A stretch of 64,000 nucleotides of DNA from Foetidibacter luteolus (GCF_009650435.1 NZ_VVIP01000056.1:1-64000); one strand, 5' to 3'; shown: positions 7,679 to 16,646, numbered from the stretch's first letter. Numbers and translations are program-made. Notes: a model not told the origin generated them from the letters alone.

Positions 7679-8725
7679 ATGCAAGAATTATTATTAGATA
7701 CTATTTACGAAGGGGATGCACAAAAAAGGTTGGCTGAATTGCCGGCCAATTCGGTTCATTGCTGTGTCACTTCGCCACCTTACTATGGGTTAAGGGATTA
7801 CGGTGTAAAAGGGCAACTTGGGTTAGAACGAACGCCACAGGAATACATTGATAACATGGTAAGCGTTTTTAGTGAGGTAAGGCGTGTCTTGCGGGAAGAT
7901 GGTACACTATGGTTAAATATTGGCGATAGTTATGCAGCTGGGCCAAAGAAGCGTAGCGAAGAACAAGCTTGTAGGAAATCTACCCTTAAGGGTTCGTTAG
8001 GTGGGCAAGTCGCATGTAAGGACCAGCCCAATAAAATTACCGGCGATTTGAAGCCTAAAGACCTTATCGGTATTCCCTGGATGTTGGCTTTTGCTTTACG
8101 TGCAGAAGGTTGGTTTTTAAGATGTGATATTGTTTGGGCTAAAAAGAACTGTATGCCCGAAAGCGTAAAGGATAGGCCTACGCGCTCACACGAGTTTATT
8201 TTTTTACTATCTAAATCCCCTAAGTATTATTATGATTTTGATGCAATAAAAGAGCCTTGTATTTATGATTTGGATGGGACTGGCACCGCTAAGAGAAAAG
8301 CAAGGCAGAAACACTCAAATAAAAGTATGCCTATTGGTGTTGTTGCTGGTATTCGCCCTTTAAGTGATAAGCAAAGGGGGCATTCCCGGCGGCATGAAGG
8401 TTTCAATGAACGTTGGGACAATATGACACACAAAGAACAGTGTACCGGTATGCGTAATAAGCGCGATGTATGGACAATTGCGCCCGCTCAATTCCCTGAT
8501 GCACACTTTGCAACATTTCCTGAAGAAATACCTGAACTGTGCGTTAAGGCAGGATGCCCCGTTGATGGCGTGGTATTAGACCCTTTTATGGGTGCCGGTA
8601 CTACAGCATTGGTTGCTTCAAAGTTGGGAAGGCATTTTATAGGTACAGAACTAAACCCAAAATACATAGCAATCGCAAATAAGCGACTTAAAAACGTTTT
8701 GGGCATGTTTAGCCCAATAAAGTAA
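7679..8725 (+). CDS. Phage DNA methyltransferase, beta class (N4-C or N6-A)
   Basis: A 348-residue site-specific DNA methyltransferase. The catalytic motif IV SPPY is at residues 32-35, near the N-terminus, and the AdoMet-binding motif I (DPFMGAGTT) lies about 40 residues from the C-terminus, followed by GTELNPKY. This order defines the beta class. SPPY is most typical of N4-cytosine enzymes, though beta-class N6-adenine enzymes share it. No restriction gene is nearby, so it is an orphan that probably protects phage DNA from host restriction or has a regulatory role. It lies in the early operon after the Cys-rich protein. Confidence 0.9.
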   Translation: MQELLLDTIYEGDAQKRLAELPANSVHCCVTSPPYYGLRDYGVKGQLGLERTPQEYIDNMVSVFSEVRRVLREDGTLWLNIGDSYAAGPKKRSEEQACRKSTLKGSLGGQVACKDQPNKITGDLKPKDLIGIPWMLAFALRAEGWFLRCDIVWAKKNCMPESVKDRPTRSHEFIFLLSKSPKYYYDFDAIKEPCIYDLDGTGTAKRKARQKHSNKSMPIGVVAGIRPLSDKQRGHSRRHEGFNERWDNMTHKEQCTGMRNKRDVWTIAPAQFPDAHFATFPEEIPELCVKAGCPVDGVVLDPFMGAGTTALVASKLGRHFIGTELNPKYIAIANKRLKNVLGMFSPIK

Positions 8726-8730
8726 CTTTT

Positions 8731-9075
8731 ATGAACCAGCACACTGAAACAATAGTTTGCCCCGAATGTGAAACGTTGCAGGCTGCAACGGTACTGCATA
8801 GCTGGCCCTGGTGGACCTACGTACATAAATGCAGTCATTGCCGGTATATCATTTTAGAAAGTGAATGGCAGCGCCCGCTTAAAGCTTTGCCTTTCATTTC
8901 CTTCAACCGGAATTACTCACCGGTAGCAATAGGCCAAATACGCCTACAACTTACGCAACAGCTTTCCGATAAAGCAACCCAGCTAAGGGAGCTACAAAGG
9001 GAAATTGATTGCATAAAAAATTCTCTAATCAGCACGGGCCTTAACCCAAACAGCCCGTTTATTCAAATCAACTAA
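8731..9075 (+). CDS. Zinc-ribbon phage protein
   Basis: A 114-residue protein with an N-terminal zinc-ribbon (CPEC and, 22 residues later, CSHC) and a C-terminal helix (KATQLRELQREIDCIK). It starts five bases after the methyltransferase gene. No named family; zinc ribbons of this kind usually bind nucleic acid or protein partners. Confidence 0.55.
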   Translation: MNQHTETIVCPECETLQAATVLHSWPWWTYVHKCSHCRYIILESEWQRPLKALPFISFNRNYSPVAIGQIRLQLTQQLSDKATQLRELQREIDCIKNSLISTGLNPNSPFIQIN

Positions 9076-9077
9076 CA

Positions 9078-9518
9078 ATGAAACTACTTCGCTTTTTCGC
9101 CATTTCGGTGCTTTCGTTCTATACAGGCTATCTCATAGGATTTGCTGGCCATCACCCCTTGGCGTTACTCGCAATGTCTATTTTATTTTACCTCGCCATT
9201 TTAACAGAAGACGATTTTTTAACCCTTGAAAGAAAAAGGATGAAATGGAGCCGGGCAACTTTCCCCGAATCTACGGCCCTCAGCAGTCTATCAAAGGCTA
9301 AGGGAGAATTAGACGAAATACAAGACAATATTTTGGCGGGAACTAAAGACCCTACAGAATACGCAGACGCTATAATGTGCCTGTTCGACAGTGCCGCCCG
9401 TGACGGCATACCCGCTGAAGAAGTAATAAAGGCATACGCCAATAAGCTTAATATCAACAAAGCCCGAAAATGGGTTATAAACTCTGATAATTCTTATTCG
9501 CATTTAAAAATGGAATAG
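9078..9518 (+). CDS. Membrane-linked DUF550/MazG-like pyrophosphohydrolase
   Basis: A 146-residue protein. Residues 1-45 contain one or two membrane segments. The rest resembles the DUF550/MazG-type nucleotide pyrophosphohydrolases: KWSRATFPEST, KAKGELDEIQ, TEYADAIMCLFDSAARDG and KLNINKARKW appear in the family order, with the acidic E-x2-E and E-x2-D residues expected to hold magnesium. Such enzymes hydrolyse (d)NTPs to monophosphates and occur in early regions of many phages. The N-terminal membrane anchor is unusual for this family. Substrate unknown. Confidence 0.6.
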   Translation: MKLLRFFAISVLSFYTGYLIGFAGHHPLALLAMSILFYLAILTEDDFLTLERKRMKWSRATFPESTALSSLSKAKGELDEIQDNILAGTKDPTEYADAIMCLFDSAARDGIPAEEVIKAYANKLNINKARKWVINSDNSYSHLKME

Positions 9519-9524
9519 ACCTAT

Positions 9525-9803
9525 TTACTTCATAAGGAAAGGAAAGGCTGTTTCTTGGTCCTTTATACAATGAACTACGAAATTGACCGCGCCATTTTCA
9601 TCGAAAAAGATTACGGTTTGTAGTGGCTCCATATAATTCGTAGTGTATTTATAAAATTCAAAGTTTTCGTTTTCTCCTGTTGATTCATAATAGCCTGACG
9701 TTTTACATAGGTTTCTGAAATCTTTGTAATCATAAGTGTAAATATGATCTTGATGATGACATCCGTCAAGTACGATAACGTTGGTGCATTTCCTGTAATT
9801 CAT
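9525..9803 (-). CDS. Hypothetical antisense-strand accessory gene
   Basis: A 92-residue protein rich in Tyr, Phe, Asp and His, on the strand opposite to the early operon. ATG 9803 is chosen; a longer in-frame start exists seven codons upstream. AT-rich DNA lies upstream (about 9805-9840). It breaks the plus-strand gene run, as prophage accessory genes (morons) do. No domain recognised. Confidence 0.5.
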   Translation of the reverse strand: MNYRKCTNVIVLDGCHHQDHIYTYDYKDFRNLCKTSGYYESTGENENFEFYKYTTNYMEPLQTVIFFDENGAVNFVVHCIKDQETAFPFLMK

Positions 9804-9844
9804 AATAAAAAATTTGATTACCAAAGTAAAAAAAAATTTAAAAA

Positions 9845-10021
9845 ATGAAGGTAAAAATTGAAATCAACTGCGAAGACGAAAAAGACATAATGGTACATCT
9901 TTCAGTTATCCGCCAACAGATACGGCAGGCTTTAAAGCAAAACCCAGGTAAAGCCCGTCACGAATTACAGGACGAAAATTGTTACGGTGGCCACACTGTT
10001 ATGATTGAATTAGAAAAGTAA
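9845..10021 (+). CDS. Small hypothetical phage protein
   Basis: A 58-residue ORF with a beta-alpha-beta-like layout (MKVKIEINCE, helix, TVMIELEK). Its stop codon overlaps the next start by one base (TAATG), indicating coupled translation. No family recognised. Confidence 0.55.
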   Translation: MKVKIEINCEDEKDIMVHLSVIRQQIRQALKQNPGKARHELQDENCYGGHTVMIELEK

Positions 10022-10251
10022 TGACTTTCAAAGAAATACAATTAAAAACAAAGTATTACAAAGGCGGCTTAGTGAAAGAAAAGCGAAACTGCCGCCACCG
10101 CGAAACGCTTTGTACAATCTACGTTCTTGCCAAAGATGAAATAAATAAACGTGTATATGCCTCTATCAATGGCCTTCCGGCTATTTGGTGCGACGCACAA
10201 TATTACAGGAAATGGAAGAAAGAAAACCCGCTTAAAAAAGCAATAGCATGA
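10021..10251 (+). CDS. Small basic phage protein
   Basis: A 76-residue basic protein coupled to both neighbours (TAATG upstream, ATGA downstream). Beta-rich with several Cys and Trp residues (NCRHRETLCTIYVLAKDEI). No family recognised. Confidence 0.55.
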   Translation: MTFKEIQLKTKYYKGGLVKEKRNCRHRETLCTIYVLAKDEINKRVYASINGLPAIWCDAQYYRKWKKENPLKKAIA

Positions 10252-11030
10252 ACTTACCCGCAATTGTACAGAAAGCCGCTTTAACGGTCCCTAATACCCA
10301 GGTAGTACAATACCTGCCACCAACAGACAGAAAGATAGTACAGGCAGCATTACAGCCCCAAATAAGGCAGCTACAGCCCGGTATTGTTCTAAACGACCTT
10401 ATTACCATACTAACCAGCATTTACACCATTGCCGGCCAAAAGTCAGAGCCGCAAACCTTGGCCCTATATGCTGAAGCTTTTTATGTGAAGCTGGCGGAAA
10501 GTTTTCCTATGATAACGCTTGAAGAAATAAAAACAGCGCTTACAAAGGGGGTATTTGACGAATACGGGGAATACTTTGGCCTGAACGTTAAAAGCTTTGT
10601 TTTCTTCGTTCGCTCATACCTGGAAAGCGCAACCAGAAAGCTTGCGTTTGAGCAACATGACAAGATAAAAGCCCGGCTGCAGGAATACCGGCCCACGCCT
10701 CAAGAAGTGGCCGAAATAACAAAACAGTACATAAACGAACTTTATTGCGACTATTTAAACGGCAAATTGCGGGTTGACTTCATCCCGGCTCACTACTACG
10801 ACTATCTTTTGTCTTTGGGCCTTGTAAGCCCCGTTTTAGACCGTACACGCGCATTGTTGCACTACACTACTAACATTGAAACGAATAAGCTTCGGTTTAT
10901 ACGCCCTGAACACATCAACGAAGAAGACGCAAGCAAAGAAAGCGCATTGCACAGCATTGCACGCCGGTTTGCCATCGTTGATATGTTTCGGAAGCTTAAA
11001 TTGAATGAGAAAGAATCAGCATTTAATTAG
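10248..11030 (+). CDS. Hypothetical phage protein, possible replication accessory
   Basis: A 260-residue, largely helical soluble protein. It has a Gln/Pro-rich N-terminal linker (residues 1-45), a helical middle, and a C-terminal part with several Tyr- and Arg-rich helices. This layout and its place at the end of the early operon suit a helicase loader or other replication helper, but no motif proves it; in particular no Walker A is visible. It converges with the minus-strand gene that follows, overlapping it by 8 bases. Confidence 0.55.
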   Translation: MNLPAIVQKAALTVPNTQVVQYLPPTDRKIVQAALQPQIRQLQPGIVLNDLITILTSIYTIAGQKSEPQTLALYAEAFYVKLAESFPMITLEEIKTALTKGVFDEYGEYFGLNVKSFVFFVRSYLESATRKLAFEQHDKIKARLQEYRPTPQEVAEITKQYINELYCDYLNGKLRVDFIPAHYYDYLLSLGLVSPVLDRTRALLHYTTNIETNKLRFIRPEHINEEDASKESALHSIARRFAIVDMFRKLKLNEKESAFN

Positions 11031-11703
11031 TTCTGTTTTTTAAAGAATCTAAACAAATCGCTTGAAAATGAGTAATTACAGCCATAGACGATGCCTTTTT
11101 TTGTTTGGTTGCAAGGTGCCAACTTAAACAAGTAAATCCCAAACCAATCAAGAAAATTCCAACATTCTGGCAAGTATGTTTGAAGTTCCAAATTCTGTAA
11201 CTCTTTGTTCTAACTGCAATGGTGGAGATTGTAAGTGCAAGCATGGGTATGGCCAAAGGGTATAAAAATCCAATAATCTTTGAATTGTAATTCATGCTCT
11301 TTATTTGATATTCATTTGCATGCCTTTCATTATAAGCTCTCGCTAATAGGATGAAAGGTTCAATATTGTCATTTTTATCAATATTGTAGTTTAAGTAGGT
11401 GAGAGAGTTGACTTTAAGTGCACGCAATAATTGTGAATCCTTAGGCAAATAATCTTCTTTTGCGTTAACTGTTTTGGCATATTTCCCACCGAAATAAATC
11501 TGCCCTTGATTCAAGGGGACGCCGAATACCAATGAAAACCCAAGAATAATTATTGCTTCATGCTTATTAATACTTATCATTCGTTTCTTTAATGCTGCAA
11601 GCTTTCCTCTATAAAAAATAAGCAAATGCAAGGAGCAAAAAAATATGGACCCTATTAAAACCTGATTTAAATAATTAGTGATAATTGGCAAGACGTCTCC
11701 CAT
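11023..11703 (-). CDS. Multi-span membrane protein, prophage accessory gene
   Basis: A 226-residue integral membrane protein with about four membrane segments (near residues 15-31, 49-64, 142-163 and 180-198) and one large loop between the second and third. It lies on the minus strand against the phage transcription direction, in more AT-rich DNA than its neighbours. Membrane morons of this kind often act in superinfection exclusion or lysogenic conversion, but nothing here proves either. Family not recognised. Confidence 0.6.
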   Translation of the reverse strand: MGDVLPIITNYLNQVLIGSIFFCSLHLLIFYRGKLAALKKRMISINKHEAIIILGFSLVFGVPLNQGQIYFGGKYAKTVNAKEDYLPKDSQLLRALKVNSLTYLNYNIDKNDNIEPFILLARAYNERHANEYQIKSMNYNSKIIGFLYPLAIPMLALTISTIAVRTKSYRIWNFKHTCQNVGIFLIGLGFTCLSWHLATKQKKASSMAVITHFQAICLDSLKNRTN

Positions 11704-11741
11704 GGCTTAGAATTTCAAACAAAATAGAGAATAAAAAATTA

Positions 11742-12122
11742 ATGTCAAAGAAGGTCTGCATTAAATGTGAGTTGAATAAATCTTTAAAACAGTTTTATAG
11801 ACGTCCTGACAACGGCAAACTGCAGAACACTTGTATAAGCTGTAAAGTGAAATACGCATGTACTTACCAAAAGAACGGTGCAGAAAAGAGGCAAATGCCT
11901 TTAACTGGAGAATTGCTTCACTGTAATAAGTGCGACGCAGATAAAGACACCACCGAATTTAGTAAGCGTACCGGCAGGCCTGGGTATTTTCAACCCTGTA
12001 AGGCCTGCAAGCGCGATTATGAAGCCGCCAGGCGCTTTGAAAAGATAAACAAGCGAAAGCGAATGTATTTACGGGAAGAAGATATGTACGACCTTCTCGC
12101 ACCGGTAAAATTATTTCATTGA
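11742..12122 (+). CDS. Tandem four-cysteine zinc-finger phage protein
   Basis: A 126-residue basic protein with two similar C4 zinc-ribbon units: CIKC ... CISC (residues about 6-36) and CNKC ... CKAC (about 66-96), each with an FxxRxxxxG-like middle (FYRRPDNG, FSKRTGRPG). The duplication points to a nucleic-acid-binding role. ATG 11742 is used because an upstream in-frame ATG would run into the divergent control region. It sits alone on the plus strand between minus-strand accessory genes. No named family is claimed. Confidence 0.6.
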   Translation: MSKKVCIKCELNKSLKQFYRRPDNGKLQNTCISCKVKYACTYQKNGAEKRQMPLTGELLHCNKCDADKDTTEFSKRTGRPGYFQPCKACKRDYEAARRFEKINKRKRMYLREEDMYDLLAPVKLFH

Positions 12123-12140
12123 TAATGATGGTATTGCTGC

Positions 12141-12854
12141 TTATTTAAGTCCCCTACATCTTTTTTCAAGTTGAATCCTCTTTTCATCATTCTGCACCCC
12201 AACAAACGGATTATCCCCACGTCTGTAAAGAGTTTTTGAAAAAAAAGAAGCGTCAAAAAAGTTAAGTGTGCTATTATCGTTTTCAATATCAATTGCCTCA
12301 ATTGTATAGCATATATAGAAGTCATCTTTTAACCAATAGGACAGGTGCATTGTGAACAATGGGAAAAAGCCTTTTTCAGCTATTAGTTGTCCGGGTGACA
12401 AGCTTGGGGCAAAATCATAAACGTTATTATTCATATCAACCAAATAGGCAGTGACTTTTGAAAACTTAGCACTTCTCCTACCAATATTTTGAAAGTCAGT
12501 TCTTATTTTAAATGTGTCATTATTCACTGGAACAAGCGTTGAAGCCGCGATTATGAAATTCGGTGCGTTATTCTTTAAATTGGTTTGTTCTTTAATTAAT
12601 TCAGCTTGCGCTTGCTCTTCTGCCCTTTTTTCAGCTTTATATGAGTAGTAATAGCTAACTAAGAGCGGAAGAATCCAAGGCAATCCCCAATGAAGAAATT
12701 TTTTTAAAAACGTATCCTTTTTAGGTGGCAATTTGGGTGGTTCAGGGTTTTGCTCTTTCATAGATGGTGGCAGAAGCGTTGGGGGCTTTTTCTGATTAGT
12801 GTTACTCTGATTTGTATTGTTTGAATTAGGTTTTTTTTTTCGATTTGCTGCCAT
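12141..12854 (-). CDS. Membrane-anchored accessory protein
   Basis: A 237-residue protein with a disordered Asn/Pro/Lys-rich N-terminus (residues 1-48), a membrane segment (about 50-68), a coiled coil (KAEKRAEEQAQAELIKEQ), and a C-terminal beta-rich domain of about 140 residues. This is the layout of a tethered sensor or exclusion protein. It is on the minus strand in the accessory block between early and late genes. No domain recognised. Confidence 0.6.
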   Translation of the reverse strand: MAANRKKKPNSNNTNQSNTNQKKPPTLLPPSMKEQNPEPPKLPPKKDTFLKKFLHWGLPWILPLLVSYYYSYKAEKRAEEQAQAELIKEQTNLKNNAPNFIIAASTLVPVNNDTFKIRTDFQNIGRRSAKFSKVTAYLVDMNNNVYDFAPSLSPGQLIAEKGFFPLFTMHLSYWLKDDFYICYTIEAIDIENDNSTLNFFDASFFSKTLYRRGDNPFVGVQNDEKRIQLEKRCRGLK

Positions 12855-12911
12855 ACTTAAACTGTTTTTTGCTGGTTAGGAGTTGACTTAATAAAATTAA
12901 TAAAAAAAGAT

Positions 12912-13175
12912 TTATTCTAAAGCCTTCATCAAAGCGGCTAAAATCTTATCATAAACGCTCATATTACTGCCGGTCCCCTCAATCAGCGACCATGTAGGCG
13001 CTTTATGTTTAAGACCTTTGTTGCATAGCAAAGGCCTGTTACTTGCTAATACTATTGATTTGTTCCTTCCTGATATGCGGTAACTTTCGTTTGCTTCGTC
13101 AAAATGCAACCGTTCTACTTTTGGCATGTAAGCGCGTCTATCTTTCTCTATTCTTATATAAAACAACATATTCAC
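12912..13175 (-). CDS. Small hypothetical accessory protein
   Basis: An 87-residue basic protein; MPKVERLHF, 16 codons in, is an alternative start. Beta-rich centre (SYRISGRNKSIVLAS) with a helical tail. It is the outermost of the minus-strand accessory genes and would be read away from the late module. No family recognised. Confidence 0.45.
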   Translation of the reverse strand: MNMLFYIRIEKDRRAYMPKVERLHFDEANESYRISGRNKSIVLASNRPLLCNKGLKHKAPTWSLIEGTGSNMSVYDKILAALMKALE

Positions 13176-13270
13176 AATGTGTGGATAAACTTAAAATAAA
13201 ATTCCGTTACTGAAAACGATACTTGCAACATCGCATCCCTCTTATTTCGGCTATTCAAACTTTTAGAGAT

Positions 13271-13948
13271 ATGATAAAGATTGAAACCGATAAAGCAATT
13301 AAAGACTTTAAAGACCTTGGCAAGCAGCTTTCGCAAAAGCAGCTTGCCAAGGGTTTGTCCAGAGCCATCAACAGAAGTATGATGCAGGGGCGAACCGTGG
13401 CGCGTAGAAAAGTGGCCAGCATTTACAACATTCCCCAGCGTGCCCTTACCGAATCCGTAGCCCTAAAGGCCTCGACTTCCAACACTTTGACAGCGTACAT
13501 TCAAGCCGGTGCAAAAACATTGCCCTTAACCACATTTGCGCCTCAATTTGATACCCCTACAAAGTCGCTAAGAGTTACAAAGCGTGGTGAAATGCGTGTT
13601 AGAGACCGTACCCGTAAGGGGAAAAATACGGGTAACGGGGTGAGCTTCGAAATCTATAAGGGCAAACGGGAGCGGTTGCCGTTCGCATTTATGACCCCTA
13701 AAATAAAATCTGTGTTTGGTAGGGGTAAGTACGCAAGCAGGGGCTTTGAGCGCAGAAATAAGCGTGTTAAGAACAAGGGCAACGACTTACCTATACAGTC
13801 CCTTAGTTCAGTGTCAGTGCATACAGCAGTCATCAATAAGTCTTCTCTCTCTGCTATTCAATCTAAGGTGGCCGACGTGCTGCCCAGAGAATTACAGCAC
13901 GAATTAAACTACCGATTGGGCAAGATTAAGCCCACGAGCACGCGTTAG
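13271..13948 (+). CDS. Minor tail protein Z-like protein
   Basis: A 225-residue, very basic protein similar to the prophage minor tail protein Z family (GPZ): N-terminal helix (DKAIKDFKDLGKQL), then LSRAINRSMMQGRTVARRKV and the family-like YNIPQRALTES. It would act in tail completion or joining to the head. ATG 13271 is preferred over a non-ATG extension to 13223. Its place before the terminase genes, away from the other tail genes, is unusual. Assignment is by eye. Confidence 0.65.
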   Translation: MIKIETDKAIKDFKDLGKQLSQKQLAKGLSRAINRSMMQGRTVARRKVASIYNIPQRALTESVALKASTSNTLTAYIQAGAKTLPLTTFAPQFDTPTKSLRVTKRGEMRVRDRTRKGKNTGNGVSFEIYKGKRERLPFAFMTPKIKSVFGRGKYASRGFERRNKRVKNKGNDLPIQSLSSVSVHTAVINKSSLSAIQSKVADVLPRELQHELNYRLGKIKPTSTR

Positions 13949-14180
13949 TGCCGAGTGTCTCATATTGGGACTCGCTTTCCCATTTTGGGAAAGCGCGGGT
14001 CCTTCCGAAGGGGGTCGCATGCGGTTGGCTACAAGCGCAGAACTTCGGTAGATACAGAAATTTTCATAGTTGACAACCTGCGCCCTAAATGTCAATTTCG
14101 GAAATGGCTCAAATGTAGGCGGATAAAGGGTTTGAGCCTTTAACATTTCTCCAAAATAAAACCGGTCTAATCTGTCAATT
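13949..14180 (+). other. Structured non-coding stretch, candidate cos/packaging site
   Basis: This 232-bp gap precedes the small terminase gene. It contains a long hairpin at 13968-14002: a perfect 9-bp stem GCTTTCCCA / TGGGAAAGC with loop TTT, extended by GGAC / GTCC with bulges. A second small hairpin, CCTT-CCG-AAGG, follows at 14001-14011. In lambda, cos lies directly upstream of nu1, and this phage has Nu1-like and GpA-like terminase subunits. Function is inferred. Confidence 0.4.
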
Positions 14181-14747
14181 ATGGCGAGGCCTCAATTAGA
14201 AAGAATTTCGCAAAGGGAATACGCCCGCCGGCTTCAGGTTAGTAATGAAGCAGTAAGCAAGGCCGTACGGGAAGGCAAAATAAAAAAGGGCTGGGACGCT
14301 AAAGCGGGTAAAATAATCGTGGAGCATGCCAATACTGAATGGGGAAGTGTTCACATGATTAATAACATCGAAAAGTTTTTGCCCGGCAGCGCTGAAACCC
14401 CAAATCCACCAAGCCAAGATTTGCCGGCGAACGCTGAAGGCGATTTTACATTAACAAACAAAACCACTTATGCGGAAGCGCGCCGCGCAAGTGAAATTTT
14501 ACGCGCCCGGCAAATTTCTTTAGACCTTAAAGAACGAGAAGGTGAATTAGTAAACCGGGATGAAGTCTACAAAAAACTGTTTTCTTATGGCCAGGAAATT
14601 CGAAAAACTTTTACGTTAATACCTGACACCTGCATAGACAATATCAGGGCAGCAAAATCGCGTGCAGAAGCTCACAACGTTTTAACTAATGCAATATATA
14701 CGGCTCTTGAAAAAGTCACATCAGAAAATTTGGATTTGAATTTCTAA
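14181..14747 (+). CDS. Terminase small subunit, Nu1-like
   Basis: A 188-residue protein with an N-terminal winged helix-turn-helix (SQREYARRLQVSNEAVSKAV, then EGKI, a typical wing) for recognising the packaging site, a disordered Pro/Asn-rich linker (about 70-95), and a helical C-terminus (RRASEILRARQISLDLKERE) for assembly with the large subunit. This is the lambda Nu1 layout. It lies five bases before the large subunit gene. The residues, size and context agree well. Confidence 0.85.
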   Translation: MARPQLERISQREYARRLQVSNEAVSKAVREGKIKKGWDAKAGKIIVEHANTEWGSVHMINNIEKFLPGSAETPNPPSQDLPANAEGDFTLTNKTTYAEARRASEILRARQISLDLKEREGELVNRDEVYKKLFSYGQEIRKTFTLIPDTCIDNIRAAKSRAEAHNVLTNAIYTALEKVTSENLDLNF

Positions 14748-14752
14748 AAGGA

Positions 14753-16636
14753 ATGGCTTTTTTAATTCAGGGCTTTATTGATGGCTTACGACCCGAACCG
14801 CGGCTAACTGTTACGGAATGGGCGAACGCTCACCGCGTGCTGGATAGCAAAGCCGCGGCAGAGCCAGGCCCGTATAAAAGTAGCCGTACGCCATACCTGG
14901 AAGAAATAATGGATAAGCTTAGTGTTACCGACATTACCCGTAAAATAGTGGTAATGAAAGGGGCACAGATCGGATTTTCGGAGGTTGGATTTAATTTCTT
15001 AGGTTATGTTATTGACGTGGCGCCGGCTTCTTTCCTGCTGGTAATGCCAACGCAAGATACTATGGAGCGCAACAGTAAGATGCGTATTGCTCCAATGATT
15101 GAAGCAAGCCCGCGTTTGCGTGAAAAGATTGGCCCTAATACCAAAAAAAACAGCGGCAACACTATACTACAAAAGGAATTTCCCGGCGGCGTTTTGATTA
15201 TGACCGGTGCAAATTCGGGGGCTGGGTTGCGTTCAATGCCCATTCGTTTTTTGATGCTTGATGAAGTGGACGGCTACCCAATGGACGTAGAAGGCGAAGG
15301 GTCGCCCATAGGTTTAGCAGAACAAAGAACGGCCACGTTTCACAATAAGAAAATTTTTGAGATCAGTACGCCGACTGTTGAAGGCTTAAGCATTATTGAT
15401 GCTGATTTTAAAACAACCGATCAGCGGTATTATTATGTACCATGCCCACATTGTGGCGCTGAACAGACTTTAAAATTTTCTCAACTGAAGTGGGAGCCGC
15501 GAAAATGGGATGAAGTTGTATACCAATGTGAACATTGCGGAGACTTGATAGAGGAAAGGTATAAGCCAACAATGCTTTCAGCAGGTAGATGGCAAGCCAC
15601 TATGCTGGAAAATGCAAGTATATATACAGTTGGTTACCATCTTAACGCTTTGTATAGTCCTTTGGGTTGGAAATCCTGGGCTGAAGTGGCCCAACAATGG
15701 GATGATGCACAGGGCAACGATTCAAAACTGAAACTGTTTTATAACACTGTACTTGGTGAGACGTGGAAAGAAAAAACGGACGCGCCGGAATGGGAAAGGC
15801 TTTACGAACGCAGAATTGATTACCCGCTTAACAAACCATTCAAAGAGGTTGTATTTCTTACTGCCGGGGTGGACGTACAGGGTGACCGTTTAGAACTTGA
15901 AATTGTTGGGTGGATGCCTGGCAGGAAAACCCAGCAAATAGATTACAGGGTATTCATGGGCAATACCTCTAACCATAAAAACGATGTTTGGCAGGAATTG
16001 AACAAAGTTGTTAGTGAAGTTTGGGAAAGAGAGGACGGCGCAGCTTTACCGCTTCGTCTGCTTGTCATTGATAGCGGCTATAATACCGCGGAAGTGTATA
16101 AATGGTGTAAGCAGTTTTCATTTTCCCGTGTTATACCAATTAAGGGCAAGGATACATTAGAAAATTATTTTGCGCCGCCGAGGGTGTTAGATACCGTGAA
16201 GCATGGTAAGAAAATAGGCAAGCAAAAAATATGGCTTGTAGGTTCGTCTTTCATTAAGGCCGAAGTGTACAACACTTTCCGTCAAGTGGTAGACCCTGAT
16301 ACAGGCGAAGTGCCGGACGGCTTTTGTTACTTCCCACAAGCCCGCGACGCAAATTATTTCCGTGGCCTTACTGCTGAAATACAACAGGACGTAAGAAACA
16401 GGAAGGGATATATAAACAGAGTATGGGTTAAAAAGTACGATCGGAACGAACCCTTAGATACGCGCGTTTATAACCGTGCCGCCGCTTCCATTATTGGTAT
16501 GGATAGGTGGAGTGAATCCCGGTGGAAACAAGAAGCTGAAATGCTCGCAACAGCCATACCCATAAAAGAAACAGTTACGCAGCCAAAAAAACCTGCACAA
16601 AAAAGTAAACCAAAGTCCAGCTACTGGAATCGCTAA
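14753..16636 (+). CDS. Terminase large subunit, lambda GpA family
   Basis: A 627-residue packaging motor and nuclease. The ATPase domain has a Walker A-like loop in VVMKGAQIGFSE and Walker B FLMLDEVDGY. A zinc-finger insertion (CPHC ... CEHC) sits near residues 230-265, as in GpA proteins. The C-terminal RNase H-like nuclease carries acidic residues in TAGVDVQGDRLELEIVGW and LLVIDSGYNT. It cuts concatemers, probably at a cos site, and pumps DNA into proheads. Length and motif order match lambda GpA. Confidence 0.95.
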   Translation: MAFLIQGFIDGLRPEPRLTVTEWANAHRVLDSKAAAEPGPYKSSRTPYLEEIMDKLSVTDITRKIVVMKGAQIGFSEVGFNFLGYVIDVAPASFLLVMPTQDTMERNSKMRIAPMIEASPRLREKIGPNTKKNSGNTILQKEFPGGVLIMTGANSGAGLRSMPIRFLMLDEVDGYPMDVEGEGSPIGLAEQRTATFHNKKIFEISTPTVEGLSIIDADFKTTDQRYYYVPCPHCGAEQTLKFSQLKWEPRKWDEVVYQCEHCGDLIEERYKPTMLSAGRWQATMLENASIYTVGYHLNALYSPLGWKSWAEVAQQWDDAQGNDSKLKLFYNTVLGETWKEKTDAPEWERLYERRIDYPLNKPFKEVVFLTAGVDVQGDRLELEIVGWMPGRKTQQIDYRVFMGNTSNHKNDVWQELNKVVSEVWEREDGAALPLRLLVIDSGYNTAEVYKWCKQFSFSRVIPIKGKDTLENYFAPPRVLDTVKHGKKIGKQKIWLVGSSFIKAEVYNTFRQVVDPDTGEVPDGFCYFPQARDANYFRGLTAEIQQDVRNRKGYINRVWVKKYDRNEPLDTRVYNRAAASIIGMDRWSESRWKQEAEMLATAIPIKETVTQPKKPAQKSKPKSSYWNR

Positions 16637-16646
16637 AATTAAAATC

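Noticed and set aside
13955..14143. 62-residue plus-strand ORF in the gap before the small terminase gene
   Set aside because: It runs through the long hairpin, has no domain or coding-like composition, and the gap is better explained as a structured packaging site.
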